64,000 nucleotides of DNA from Lingula anatina (taxonomy: Eukaryota; Brachiopoda; Lingulata; Lingulida; Lingulidae), in contig NW_019773590.1 of assembly GCF_001039355.2 (NCBI RefSeq), forward strand, positions 1 to 64,000. The letters are read 5' to 3'. Below the pieces are notes generated by a model that was given only the letters and a program-made list of their open reading frames with translations, was not told where the DNA came from and made no database searches. This document shows, one piece after another, positions 1 to 10,888 of the stretch; position 1 is the first letter of the stretch; each line of letters opens with the position of its first letter. The translations under genes and the position numbers were made by a program.

Positions 1-1288
1 TGTTGTCCACATAAGTTAAGTATCTGCCTAAAACTTTGGCCACATTGGCCTTGCCCTTTTGTCCTAAAACAGGCACCACATTTCATAAAAAAATACTACT
101 GTTTTTCCCATTCACAAATATTTCTATTCAAAATCCAGCAACTTTTTAAAGGTTCTTTTCTGCAAGCAAAGTAGGGGTGTCACCATTGACAGGATATTCT
201 TATATATGTGACAAGTTTCCAAATGCACTTTTTTCCATCAACTAATCACTTGCTATCTAATTTGTTCAGAGGGGGAGGGGGTCAGCAAACCTTTGTATAT
301 CTTAGCAGTTTTAAGTATTTACCTACAACAACAAAGCAAAGCAAATATGATGTGGTTTAAATGACATGTGAGAAGTAACATGAAAAGTCACTAGCACAAA
401 AACCATCAATCAAACATCATCGCTGAGTGTGTCCCAATTACTCAAGTACATAATAAATAAACTAATAGAGCAGTGAAGATGTGCCTTTCATGCCCTTACA
501 AAATAGTCCTCCTCTACTGGCTTATATCTGATGAGCAGAGTGAGGAAAAAGTTTTCCTTGTGCCCCATTCCCCCCACAGTGAATTCTAGGATATGGCAGT
601 GTTCACCCTCCACCACCCCTGACCAAATGGTGCCAACACAAGACAACTCAAATATCTTGCATGGAAGCTCATTAGTATGCCCTACTTCACAGAAATGGAA
701 GGACACAAGTAAATCTACACTCTCAATGACATACCACACTTTAATCATAGGAATATTTTTTCATCCTAAAAACTCAGTCAAGCATCTACTATCGAATTCC
801 ATACAAACACCGGCATCAGAAAGATACCACAGTGGCTTATGGCACTGGGCAAGTCTTAACCAACTATTGACAGGGATTGCATATATCTGTGTTATATCAA
901 ATGTTATAATGCCACAATTCCTCATCACAATGTGAAGAACACGGACACAAAATGATCACACAGCAGATAGACCAGCCCAGCTTCCTGCTACACTGGAACA
1001 ATTCTCAACTTACTGTCCCATCAAAATCGGGGATATGTTAACCCTCCATTTCCTTCATCAAAAATGAAAAAAAAAAAAAAAAAAATAGATTCATTTGCTG
1101 CATATATTATGATAGCCTTTAAACACTGAAATATGCCATTGGGGTAGTCATAAACTAATAAGAGTTCGTCTTTAGTGTAAATGAGAGTGGTCTTTAAACC
1201 TTAACAATGCTTCCCACTTTTAGAAGCATTACTGATCAGTGTAAAATAGAAACCCTATATATCAACCTATGCTGCCCTGCAGTGTGTG
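1..1288. other. Downstream flank / probable 3' UTR of OTUD5
   Basis: AT-rich sequence lying 3' of the OTUD5 stop codon on the minus strand. Part is presumably OTUD5 3' UTR, but I see no canonical AATAAA on the minus strand that would fix its end; an ATTAAA near 740 is a weak candidate. An A-run lies near 1066-1085. Open frames here (for example 531-935 plus) show no recognisable domain or splice context. Confidence 0.4.
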
Positions 1289-4190
1289 TTAGCTGTTTCC
1301 GCTGGATGAGGATTGTTTACTTGTGCCAGCAGCGTTCTTCCTCAGACTGTCCAGATATTCTTGTTGCGACTGGGCCATCACTTGAGCCAGGATGTCATCA
1401 TCATCAGTGACCCAGTCTGAAAGGTCTGGAAAGTGAAAGTGAAAGTCAAAAACAACAGAACTAACATACACACACTTGAGGGATTAGTAATTTCGATGAT
1501 ACCAAATGTAAAGGACAAAAAAAAAAAAAAAGAAAATAAAATTGAAAAAATTGAATATTAGAACGTTCAACATTGGAAATAAATGGTCTGGTCTTTTAGT
1601 AATTTCATACTGATCTTTTTTTTTTTTTAATGAACATTTAAGTATATATTGAACCATAATTCTATCAATTATTATTTTTTGTTTCAATTGGGAGAATAAA
1701 AATACAAGTGAACCAGTAATCTCAATATGCTTACTAAATGCATTTGGTGGAAGTTGATTCATAATGGAAGCTGTTTCAGAAAAAGAGGCCACACCCCCAC
1801 AGGCCCCAGGAGGTGAGGGGCTTCGGTTCAGCACTCCACTGGACCCAGGCTTTGGGGACCCAGCACACGCACCTTGGTCTAAAATTAAAAAAGAACCTAC
1901 AGCACTCTCATTAGAATAACAGCATGTCCATCAAGATTCCTGAATCTAAACAAAAAAATCACTTTTTTTTTCTTGGTGTCCTCTATCAGAGAACTTGGTT
2001 CTGTATATAGAGACGAGGGAATAGAGCTGCACCCTTTACTAATCCTAATTCAGTAAACAGGATTAGAATTTAAAGCCGAAGCAAAATATTCTTTTAAGGC
2101 TCAAGTAGCTGAAGTTTAGAAAAACAAAGGAATATTTTGGTTCCATACCATTCTGTACAGGTAGCTTGGGTGGCGGGGGTGACGGCAGAGCTTCAGAAGT
2201 GTCCATCCTATTCGGACTGTTCTGTCCGGAGTTATTAGCGCTACGGTTTCTTGGTGACCGCACAGCGTGAGTGGTGACATTGACAGGTGACAGCCCTTCC
2301 CTCCAGGTGAAGGACTGTCCATCTGCCATAGAACTGCTGCTACAGGTAGCACTGGCACTTTTAGACTGAAAGAAACAAGACTTCATATCAATTTATATTA
2401 CAATCCACATGATACACCTAGCTGATTAAGGTAAAAAAAAACAACTAAACAGAGTCATATGAGTGTAACCAGACCTATAAAACATTAGATTTCATATTAT
2501 GAAGCATGACCAGAAGTCCGTTTTAACAAGTTGACTGACGTGATCATAGTGAGACGGTGTTAGTTTCTTATCTATTTTGAAACAACTTGCCTTTTTTAAT
2601 ATTACACAAAATATCAGCCTTAAGACTTTCATATGGAACAATTTTGTTATCATAGATAATATCGCAAATAATTTAAAAAAAATAGAAATATAAAAAGCAG
2701 TCACTTTAAATACATTCAAATACAAGTCTTCAATGGACCAGTAAATGACAATTAAATCAAAGATACTGTTTAACGATAAGTAACTTCTTAAAACATGTCC
2801 ATTCTGAATTACATCTAACAAAACCTGTACAAGCATTTTGAGATTAGGTAAAGCACTATAACAGAATGAAGTAAAAAGTTAATTTATCATACTGATGCTT
2901 GTCCTTTTGCTCTTTTCTCATTCTCGCGGAGCCATTGTAAGTAGGACTCGCGAGCCACTTGCTCCTCCATGGTCTCCTGGGTGAGCTCCCAGTCTGTTTC
3001 TCGCATTTTATCGTCTAACATAGTCTGAAACGAAGATGACAAATAAATTCAGTGAATAAAAACATGGTTTCTTAATGGGGTTAAATCTGATTTTCACGTT
3101 TTTGGCTAAATTATAAACAGCCATGTCCCAGAGACAAAAAAAATATGTATATGTTTAGATACTTTATTATCATCACTTAAGGGAAGATGAAAAAACCTTA
3201 GTCTAACACCTGTAGTTATCAGCACCATTTGGAAAGAAAAAAATTTAAATTGCACTTCTTATCTATGGACAATTTACTCAAACATGGTGTCATTCTGCTC
3301 TTTTGACTATGACAAAATGAGCACCAGCAATGAAAGTGCACTGACCTGCTCTATGTGGAAGTCTTCAGACTGCTTTATTGCATTATTCATAAGGTTTTTA
3401 TCTGCAGACTGAAATATAAAAATACTCAACTTATACACCTCCCATCTGTCAATGAATAAAATGCAAAAAAAAAAAAAAAATTTTTCAAGAAAAAAATAAT
3501 AAAATGAATATTTGCCATGAGTAAACTTTATCGGTTTTAAAAAGAAAGAAAAACTCCTGGGTGAATGGCAGAAGTCAAGTTGATGGCGCATCAAGAGGAA
3601 AGTTTCTAAGATGAGACTGAATCCATTTTCATGGAGTATATTATGGCAGCTGAAAACAATTCCTCTGCTTCTGAATTAAAAAACAGTTCACACTTACCCC
3701 CGGTTGAAACCCTGGGAGCCCTAGGCCTACTCCCACTGTGGCTTTATATGGGTCAACCACAGAGTTATAGTGCGAGTTNCAAAAAAAAAAAAAAAAAAAA
3801 AAAAAAAATGATAAAATGAATATTTGCCATGAGTAAACTTTATCGGTTTTAAAAAGAAAGAAAAATTCCTGGGTGAATGGCAGAAGTCAAGTTGATGGGG
3901 CATCAAGAGGAAAGTTTCTAAGATGAGACTGAATTCATTTTCACGAAGTATATTATGGCAGCTGAAAATAATTCCTCTGCTTTTGAATTACAAACAGTTC
4001 ACACTTACCCCCGGTTGAAACCCTGGGAGCCCTAGGCCTACTCCCACTGTGGCTTTATATGGGTCAACCACAGAGTTATAGTGCGAGTTGTTATGGTAAC
4101 TTAGCCGTACTGGTTCGTTTTCTGTTTTGTATGCACCGTGGAACGTGTTGATTGGTTCTGAAAAATGGATCTTTTCATTGGTGAAAAAAG

Positions 4191-4257
<67 letters not shown>

Positions 4258-7173
4258 TAATAATAAAATTAATGAACCAAAAGCTAAGCAGGATTTCCTG
4301 GGTAACACTGTTGACAAATTCACAGAATGGATACAGTTGGGGGAGGTGTTGTGGATTTATGGGCCCAAAGGAGGCAATAAGAAATAGGAGAATGTGAGAG
4401 ATTGGGTGCTTTGGACTGAACCTGGAATTGGAACACTTGGATTTGTGCTGAAAAAAAAAAAAAGCAGAATTTGATAATGTTCTTTGAATAAAAAAATTAA
4501 AAACAATAATTATCCTTTTCAATTCAACTAATAATAAACAAAGTTTCACTGGTTATGTCCAAGCAAAAATGATAAAATTCCACATGAATATTTTGTCAAA
4601 TAACTGGTGCAATCTAAAATTGCTCTTACAAGATCAATCAAATAATTTTTGCCACTCACTTGTTGTGTACTTGTAAACTTCTATAGGCCTATTGTATAAC
4701 TCGGACATTGCCTGCATTTCTACATGGTTACCATGGCAACTATCTAGTCTTTTGCGGTTAAGATAAGTTGTAAAATCCTCCGTGACATAATTAGAAAAAT
4801 AGTCTGCATTTTTCATCTGAAAATTAAGTTCAGTGTTTAAATAAACCTGGTTAATATTTAAAAAATTTATTAATTAAGGAATCTGGCAAAAAAAAAAAAA
4901 AAAAAAAAAGGGGTGAAGGCTTCCAGACATTCGGAGACCACTTCACATTACTACATTAGTAATTAACAAGCAACAGAAAATGTGACTGGTTGTCTTAGGG
5001 ATCTTTTAAAATGTGTAATGCTGACCAAGCTAATACAAACTAACTCCATGGGGACTCTTGGTGAAATCAATCAAATTAACAGACTAGCAGGTCTCCTCTT
5101 TTTTCCAAAGTACTCATATAATCACCAGTATCTCTGTATTCTCAATGCCAGGAGGAGGCATTTTAGTCTTTTAATGTGATTGTTTCAGGGAGAATCCCTG
5201 TGGATTGAGTCTACATAAACAAGGGCGACATAACTTATTCTTAGACTCCGTTCACATGAAAAATCTATTTTCTAAAAATCTATTTTCTATTTGTGGTATC
5301 TTGTGATCACTCCGAGCACAGCCGAGAATTAATTACAGCTTTGGAAGTAACTGGCTCGCTCTGCCAGTATTTACGCTGCGGGGCATTCAGGGCACAGACC
5401 GTGATCACAAGATACCGCGAATAGAAAATAGATTTTTCATGTGAATGAAGCCTTAATGGTCCCATACACATACAGTCAAATAATAGTTTACTTGGTTCTC
5501 CATAGGTGGGCTAGTAACTGTGGTGAGGAAAACATGGAGATTCTGCTTAAGAGTTACAATGGACATACATATTCCATTATTTTGTCTTAAGAATCTTACC
5601 ATGTAGTCTATACATTGCTTTCTTACTAATGAATGCATCTCCTGGTCGCCATACACTTGGTCAGCTGAAAAAAAATCAGTGCGCAATTAGAGAAAAATAA
5701 AATCTGCAATCAGAAATTTCCTCCACTAATCTTATACAGGGCTGTATTTGGGATAGAGTGCTTTAATGCTAAAATTTTAAGGGTTATTGTATGAAAGGTT
5801 CCGAGTACCTTTTCAAAATAGAAAAAAATTCAAATAAAATCAACCTTTTCTGTGCAAATGCTCTTACATAATATGTACGCATTACTTACACACAGCTCGA
5901 AATAAGCAAGCTCCATCTTCCTTCATCTTTTTGATAGCAAAGTGTCGCTTCTTCTGCAGTGCAGCCTCAAACCACTGTTCTAACTGAGAAAGAGAAAGAT
6001 GTAAATATAAGGCAATATTTATGAATTCTAGGCTTCTAGCCATACAATATCCACATGCAAGGGTCTGAAAAATCTAATAAAACTTGCATTTTATCCTTTA
6101 TCTCATTTAGGGGTTTTTCCCACAATTAGGGGTACAGCCATACAGGCCATCCAATTACCACCTGTAATTTCCTTTAAAATTTCAAGGAGTCCAAGTATGC
6201 CTAAAGCCATCACATTTCCCAAAAATCCATAACCTGTCCAGCCGTCTTTGAAACTATAGGCCATCCAGTGATGCTGGTGGCCGTCCAAATGATGGCTAGA
6301 CGGTTTGCTGGGAAAACCCTTAATCTCATTTATAATATCATTTTCTATTGTCAAACACATGATTATGAAGCCTGATTAATGAAAAGGGAAAAACCAGGTT
6401 GCCCTTCTAGAGCAGACCACAGCCAGCAATTTTAAAGAATAGGTCCTTTTTGGGGAAAAAGTGAACCTTATACTATGAAACCTATGCATACCTAGATCAA
6501 ATTTACATGGAGCATGCCTTTTCTTGGCTACGTGCCTTTCTAAGAGACGGCCAGACAAACAGCTCATCATGTACAGAAATATGTAAGATATCACACATAT
6601 GGGTAGTAAACAAAAACTGAACTGCAAATTATCTGAATTCCTAACTAAACCTGTAATTTACAGCTACATGTATGGGTTTGATTTTATAATAATAACATAA
6701 ATATTTCAACACTCCCACTTCAGGTGTACCTCTTCTAGATTTTCCCGACATTTGGGTGTGGTATATTCATCTTCACTATTATATCCTTCATTTAACTCTT
6801 CATTATCAGCAGTATTTTGTGAACTACAGCTAGGATGTGACGAGAGCCCCGTCGCTTCTCTGTGCGGCCGAGACTCGCTCCTTTGCTTTCTACTTCTGTG
6901 ACTGTGGGTGGGAGATCTGTGACGCCTTTTATTATGACTAGAGCTCCCTTCTCGGGATTCAAACTCTTCAAACGTCCCTCCTGGGTCGTGGGTTGTTAAT
7001 TTACTGTCTCTAGAGCTAGTATGACTCCATCTAGGGGGTGAATTTCGGGCCCTTCCTGCCCTTTGCTCGCTAACAGTTGTTGAGCTGTGACCGTGAATGT
7101 GACTTTGCGAATGTTCACCCGATTCTTGTTCATTCTTCTCCTTTGCTTGCTTCTTTTTGGGCAAGATTGTCAT
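1289..7173 (-). CDS. OTUD5: OTU domain-containing deubiquitinase OTUD5 (DUBA), complete, ten exons
   Basis: Cysteine protease that removes ubiquitin chains; in vertebrates it is a nuclear/cytosolic regulator of interferon signalling and development. Exons on the minus strand: 7173-6730, 5983-5890, 5664-5600, 4816-4660, 4157-4009, 3408-3346, 3024-2893, 2365-2149, 1878-1735, 1425-1289. All have GT/AG borders and matching phases, giving 1602 nt or 533 aa (human about 571). The start is set by the family N terminus MTILPKKK. Residues 1-148 are a low-complexity Ser/His/Arg-rich tail ending in GYNSEDEY, where Ser133 matches the CK2-phosphorylated serine of the human protein. The OTU domain carries [10 protein letters not shown] (Asp171, Cys174 nucleophile) and SHYNSVV (His279). 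The C terminus has a ubiquitin-interacting motif ([20 protein letters not shown]). All catalytic residues are intact. Introns 1, 3 and 5 are altered by insertions or duplication. Confidence 0.97.
3500..4089. repeat. Tandem ~279-bp duplication across OTUD5 exon 5 and intron 5, joined at an N
   Basis: Bases 3500-3778 and 3812-4089 are the same sequence with roughly ten scattered differences. The copies are separated by an N at 3779 and a long A-run. Each contains the 3' half and GT donor of OTUD5 exon 5: intact exon at 4009-4157, truncated copy at 3698-3778. The truncated copy stops exactly at the N. Scattered single-base differences look like two alleles placed in series, so an assembly artefact is more likely than a genuine exon duplication. 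Confidence 0.85.
4193..4256. repeat. (AT)n microsatellite
   Basis: About 64 bp of uninterrupted AT dinucleotides in OTUD5 intron 4, just outside the exon 5 acceptor. It generates spurious alternating Ile-Tyr open frames on both strands. Confidence 0.97.
5244..5454. mobile_element. MITE-like element with ~60-bp inverted ends in OTUD5 intron 3
   Basis: The two ends are inverted copies. Both read TTCACATG then AAAAATCTATTTTCTA and run on to GGTATCTTGTGATCAC. The left arm has an extra tandem copy of the 15-bp AAAATCTATTTTCTA block. Outermost bases (GACTCCG left, GGCTTCA right after reverse complement) differ, so exact ends and target duplication are unsure. The short interior has no coding capacity. 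Confidence 0.75.
6108..6322. mobile_element. hAT-like MITE in OTUD5 intron 1
   Basis: A 215-bp segment with terminal inverted repeats TAGGGGTTTTTCCCA (left) and TAAGGGTTTTCCCA (right, reverse complement), one base different in length. It is flanked by a perfect 8-bp direct repeat ATCTCATT at 6100-6107 and 6323-6330. An 8-bp target duplication and a TA(G/A)GG terminus fit hAT-superfamily non-autonomous elements. No transposase is encoded. Confidence 0.8.
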
Positions 7174-7284
7174 TCTGTGATGCTTGAGATATTAATTTGT
7201 GCAGACGAGTTTACAATTTAGGAGCTTACTAACAGGTATTCGAGATATTTTTCACACAAGTTTCTCTCTCTTGGATTTTCTGGT

Positions 7285-7308
7285 AAGATGGCGACAGTGG
7301 TGACGTCA
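7285..7308. promoter_or_regulatory. Candidate OTUD5 core promoter: YY1-like site and palindromic CRE
   Basis: Just over 100 bp upstream of the OTUD5 start codon, AAGATGGCG (YY1-type, 7285-7293) is followed by a full palindromic CRE TGACGTCA (7301-7308), in a locally GC-richer, TATA-less stretch. Both are common in housekeeping promoters. The CRE is symmetrical, so it has no orientation. Confidence 0.55.
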
Positions 7309-7309
7309 C

Positions 7310-8351
7310 AGTCTCATAGCGAGTGTAGCGCCCTCTCCAAACATTGAATCAGCTGGCACACACAGCAACTAAACTAATCAATTAGCCATATTCCATTCCT
7401 GTACGCACTTTCCTGCGCATGACATAAAAACCTTTTGCAGGAATTTAAGAGGCTTATTGGAAAGGTTAGTCAAACTTCTTTGCAAAAATCTAGTATGATT
7501 CATAAAACAAAATATCTTAATCTGTGTATGTAATCTACCGGTATGTAGGCCCCTACTGTTTTGTAGTCTCGAGGCTGGGTGGGTTGGATTCGCTTTGAGG
7601 GGTTTGCGCGCTGGTTAAGGGTGAAGGGTAATTATAAACTAGAAAAAACAAACTAAATAATCAAATCAATCAAAGCATTTGAGAGAATTTATAAAATGTT
7701 TTCCTATAAAATCTTACTCTCTCCCTAGAAGAAGTACGTTATATTGTTTTATTTCAAGTGATGTCCCTATTAGCGCCCTTGGCCTTGATATTTTTATTTC
7801 CAGTTTTTTATTGTGCCCCACTCAACCAGTTAGCTAAAGCCTGGACCTTGCCATTTCCTGGGAAAAGGGACAACAACAACAAAAAATATCACAAATAAAG
7901 GCGTGCAAGGACTTGCTAAATGTATTAAGAGGTATGCCTAATGCCTCTTCAGCCTTCCGAACGGTCCTCATCAGTCGCATCCAGCTGGAGTGTTTCAAGT
8001 AGAAAAAAAATGCGTTTAGGAGGAGTTCAGTGATTAAAAATTAAAAGTTTTTTCTTTCTTTAATTTCTTTCTTTTCTTTTCTGGTAGTGGTGGGCATATT
8101 AAAATAGTAAAATATCAAAACTAATATATAAAGAAAAAATGCGGTTTTGAATTCAAATATTACTGTGTGAACTACAAAAGTTACTAAAATATTTGGATGG
8201 GAAACGCGTTGAAAGATCAAAAAAAGATCAAAGGTCGTAAACCATTGTTTACGTGCCTACAGTTTGTATTGTTATCAACATCTCGCAATTTCTGTTGGGA
8301 ATACACAAACAAGAGTACGTAACATGTAAGCTTCATCATGACAAAATATAT
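7310..8351. other. Intergenic region between OTUD5 promoter and EF-hand gene
   Basis: AT-rich DNA with pyrimidine-rich tracts near 8050-8080. I see no gene, RNA or clear repeat in it. Confidence 0.5.
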
Positions 8352-8357
8352 TTTATT
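8352..8357 (-). terminator. Polyadenylation signal of the EF-hand gene
   Basis: AATAAA on the minus strand about 40 bases past the stop codon at 8399-8401, giving a very short 3' UTR. Confidence 0.65.
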
Positions 8358-8398
8358 TATTTCTCACAAGAAGAAAAAGAACAATGATCAGAGTGACT

Positions 8399-10028
8399 TT
8401 AAGTCGTTATTCTTTTATCTCCGTAGAAAAGTGATGCTGGGGATTCCTCATTTTCGTGGTAAAAATGCTCGCACCCATAGATAAACTCTTCATTACTTAT
8501 CATCCCATTTCCATCTCTGTCCGTTGCATTGAATGAGACAACGAACGAAGTCGGATCGTTCCGAAAAATTACGAGAAATACCGAATATTCATTAATAGAA
8601 ATCGCGCCACTGCAGTCTTCATCTATGATGTGGAACCATTCCTCACACCAGTCAAGCCCCTTGTCTTCCATGTTGTAATCCTGTACATATTGCGAGTGGA
8701 GGTCGACGAAGTCCTCGATACGGAATGTGGTCTTGAAATGAGTAAACTCGTTAAACCAATAAGTCACCCATATGCTTTCCATAAATCCTTTCACTGCTTT
8801 TACTCTCCACGAAGGTAATTTGGCACCTCTTTCGGCCGTTAAATCAACGAACTCGTGATGGTCCACTTCTCCGTCATCATTTGCGTCATATGACTTAAAG
8901 AAATGCCACAATTTTTTTCTCCAATACGAGCTAGGTGCAGCGGCTTTTTCAGTAATCTAAAAAAGGGGAGAAAAAGAAACAATGAAGTAGAATGAAATAA
9001 AAAAAATTAAAAAAGAACAATATAAAATGAAATTGAATAGAAAGAAATAATAATGATAATTAGAAAGATAATGGAGAACATTGTGCACAGCGTGCAGTAT
9101 CCGTGCTGTAGGCCCTACATACTTTCCAGCACCCCTCTGCAGTCTCGTCCATGTAGACATACCATATTCAGTCACTGTTGGCTTAACATTTAATTAAATA
9201 TTCTTCCATACTGTCAAAATAATGAAAAAATAAGAAAATAAAGAACAAAATCAAAATGCACTCAGAGTTGTACAGCTAATTTCCATAGTTTTCTTTAGGT
9301 AATTTCCATAAAAAGCGTGTATTCCATTTAATCAAATGCACATAATCCTTTGTTTATGTTTTATGTTTGTTGCTTGCAGGACTGTCAAAAATGGAAGAAC
9401 AATTTAGAAATGGTGTCTTAAATTTGATACAGATAGGTGATCTGTTTTAAGCCTAGGTCCCAACTACGTTTTGGACGCACGGTTTTTAGGTTCCTTGCGT
9501 CCGGCTAGGACGTAGCTAGATCGCACGTCGCGGCTGTTGATCATGTCGAAAAGTTTCTAAGTGCTGTTTGCGTCCTCCCAAAATTCGCACGATGGACGTG
9601 CTCCTCACGCACGAACTCCCACGTTTCCCCATTTTTTTAGCCGTAGACCACACGTAGCAGTCCGTACGTTCGGTTGGGACCTAGGCTTTACTAGATACAG
9701 GGTTCAAGCATTATTCACACCATTTGCCGTTCGTTCTCTGTCCCTGAGAAGTGGCGAAAGGGTTATTCGGAAGAAGCATTTGGAATTATAGATTTAGATG
9801 AAATTGGCAGTGGACATTAAGCGAAAAGGCGATCAAAATCCTCACCGCCGAGTGGTCCGGTCGTACTTCTCACAAATACATCATCTACTATGCCTTTAAT
9901 CGTTCATTTCAAATTGATTATTAAATACTTACTTGGTCGGCATACGCATAGTACTCGTTTCTCACTAGAATGACAAGTGCAGCCGTGAGAAAGAACAAGA
10001 AGGGTGAGCCCAGCGGGGTTGGTATCAT
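8399..10028 (-). CDS. EF-hand calcium-binding protein with N-terminal signal/anchor sequence
   Basis: Two exons: 10028-9933 (32 codons) and 8956-8399, joined in phase 0, giving 217 aa. Exon 1 encodes MIPTPLGSPFLFFLTAALV, a hydrophobic segment typical of a signal peptide or short membrane anchor. Exon 2 carries canonical calcium-binding loops at residues 56-67 (DANDDGEVDHHE), 144-155 (DEDCSGAISINE) and 178-189 (DRDGNGMISNEE). A degenerate second hand lies near 110-120 (FRIEDF), with Trp residues between the hands. This spacing, with hands 1, 3 and 4 functional, resembles sarcoplasmic calcium-binding proteins and calexcitins, which lack signal sequences. The combination suggests a secretory-pathway or extracellular calcium binder. 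Function is inferred from the fold only; no specific orthologue is recognised. AATAAA follows the stop closely, and the single intron hosts a MITE. Confidence 0.88.
9450..9687. mobile_element. PIF/Harbinger-like MITE in the EF-hand gene intron
   Basis: A 238-bp element with perfect 15-bp terminal inverted repeats AGCCTAGGTCCCAAC, flanked by the 3-bp direct repeat TTA at 9447-9449 and 9688-9690. A TWA target duplication is the signature of PIF/Harbinger. The interior is CpG-rich (many ACG/CGT) compared with the AT-rich intron and has no transposase frame. Confidence 0.85.
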
Positions 10029-10555
10029 GCTTTGATATCGTCGTTCAGTCTTCAGCTGGAAGCACTATGCAAATGATATTGCTATGAATATTCTTCCCGA
10101 TATACACGCTCTCTTATTATTCCGAGATCACCCTGTGTTTATTTTAGGACTGGTTGTGCCTTTTCTTTGCCCAGCATAGTTTCAACAATTCAATATTGGC
10201 AAGGGCGTACGAAATGAGTTTTAAAAAGGCTTCAAAACCCGGGGTACATGAAGAATTTATGCAACTTTTTATTACACCATGATTATATTTCGTCGAAAAC
10301 AGTGTAAAAAAACGAATAATTATTTCAACCAGCATGAAAAACATCATTTTGAAAAGCCAAAAGAATATGTCAAAACATGATGATGGTATCAACAGTGAAA
10401 AGAGCTGTTGTGTTTAAATGCCGGTATAATGTTGTGAACAAGCTTTTTATTATAATTGCTTGCGCGAGGAGTTGGAAAAAAAGCGAGTGAATACGTGTTT
10501 TGTGCCTCATCTGCTGTTGGTATAAAAACTAGTGTGGTTTTGGTGGAATTACTAG
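10029..10555. other. Upstream flank of the EF-hand gene
   Basis: AT-rich DNA holding the presumed promoter of the minus-strand EF-hand gene. I see no TATA box at a convincing distance and no coding frame with recognisable content. Confidence 0.4.
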
Positions 10556-10559
10556 TTAA

Positions 10560-10884
10560 AGGGATAATAACTCTTCATATGAGATCTATATTTCACAATA
10601 AAGACATTGTGAATAACTCATAGAAATATAATATATTCTGTTTTACCACAAAAACGGCAGTTTGATATCTGAGCTTGTCTTTAGACCACGTGACCTCCAT
10701 TGATGGCTATACTCTGTTAAAAATCTCTTAAGAGATTTTAACAAAAAACCAAACTTTTTAGAAAAAAACCAGGGACTAACTTTGAATGTTAAAATGGATT
10801 CATTAACCATTGGTAAGTATGGGAAAATTGTTGTTTATTCCTGGAAAATTCATTTTTTGGCCAAAACGAAGAGTTATTATCCCT
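10560..10884 (+). mobile_element. TTAA-flanked MITE (piggyBac/Kolobok-like), copy 1
   Basis: A 325-bp element with inverted ends AGGGATAATAACTCTTC / GAAGAGTTATTATCCCT, flanked on both sides by TTAA (10556-10559 and 10885-10888). The interior contains the palindrome AAAATCTCTTAAGAGATTTT and no open frame. A second copy in opposite orientation lies at 50337-50672. The tetranucleotide TTAA duplication points to the piggyBac or Kolobok superfamilies. Confidence 0.88.
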
Positions 10885-10888
10885 TTAA

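Noticed and set aside
531-935. 134-codon plus-strand frame at the left edge
   Set aside because: Composition rich in Ser/His/Pro with no domain, and it lies antisense to the likely OTUD5 3' UTR.
4127-4387. Open frames with long alternating Ile-Tyr stretches here and at 19189-19473 and 52450-52710
   Set aside because: They are translations of (AT)n microsatellites, not genes.
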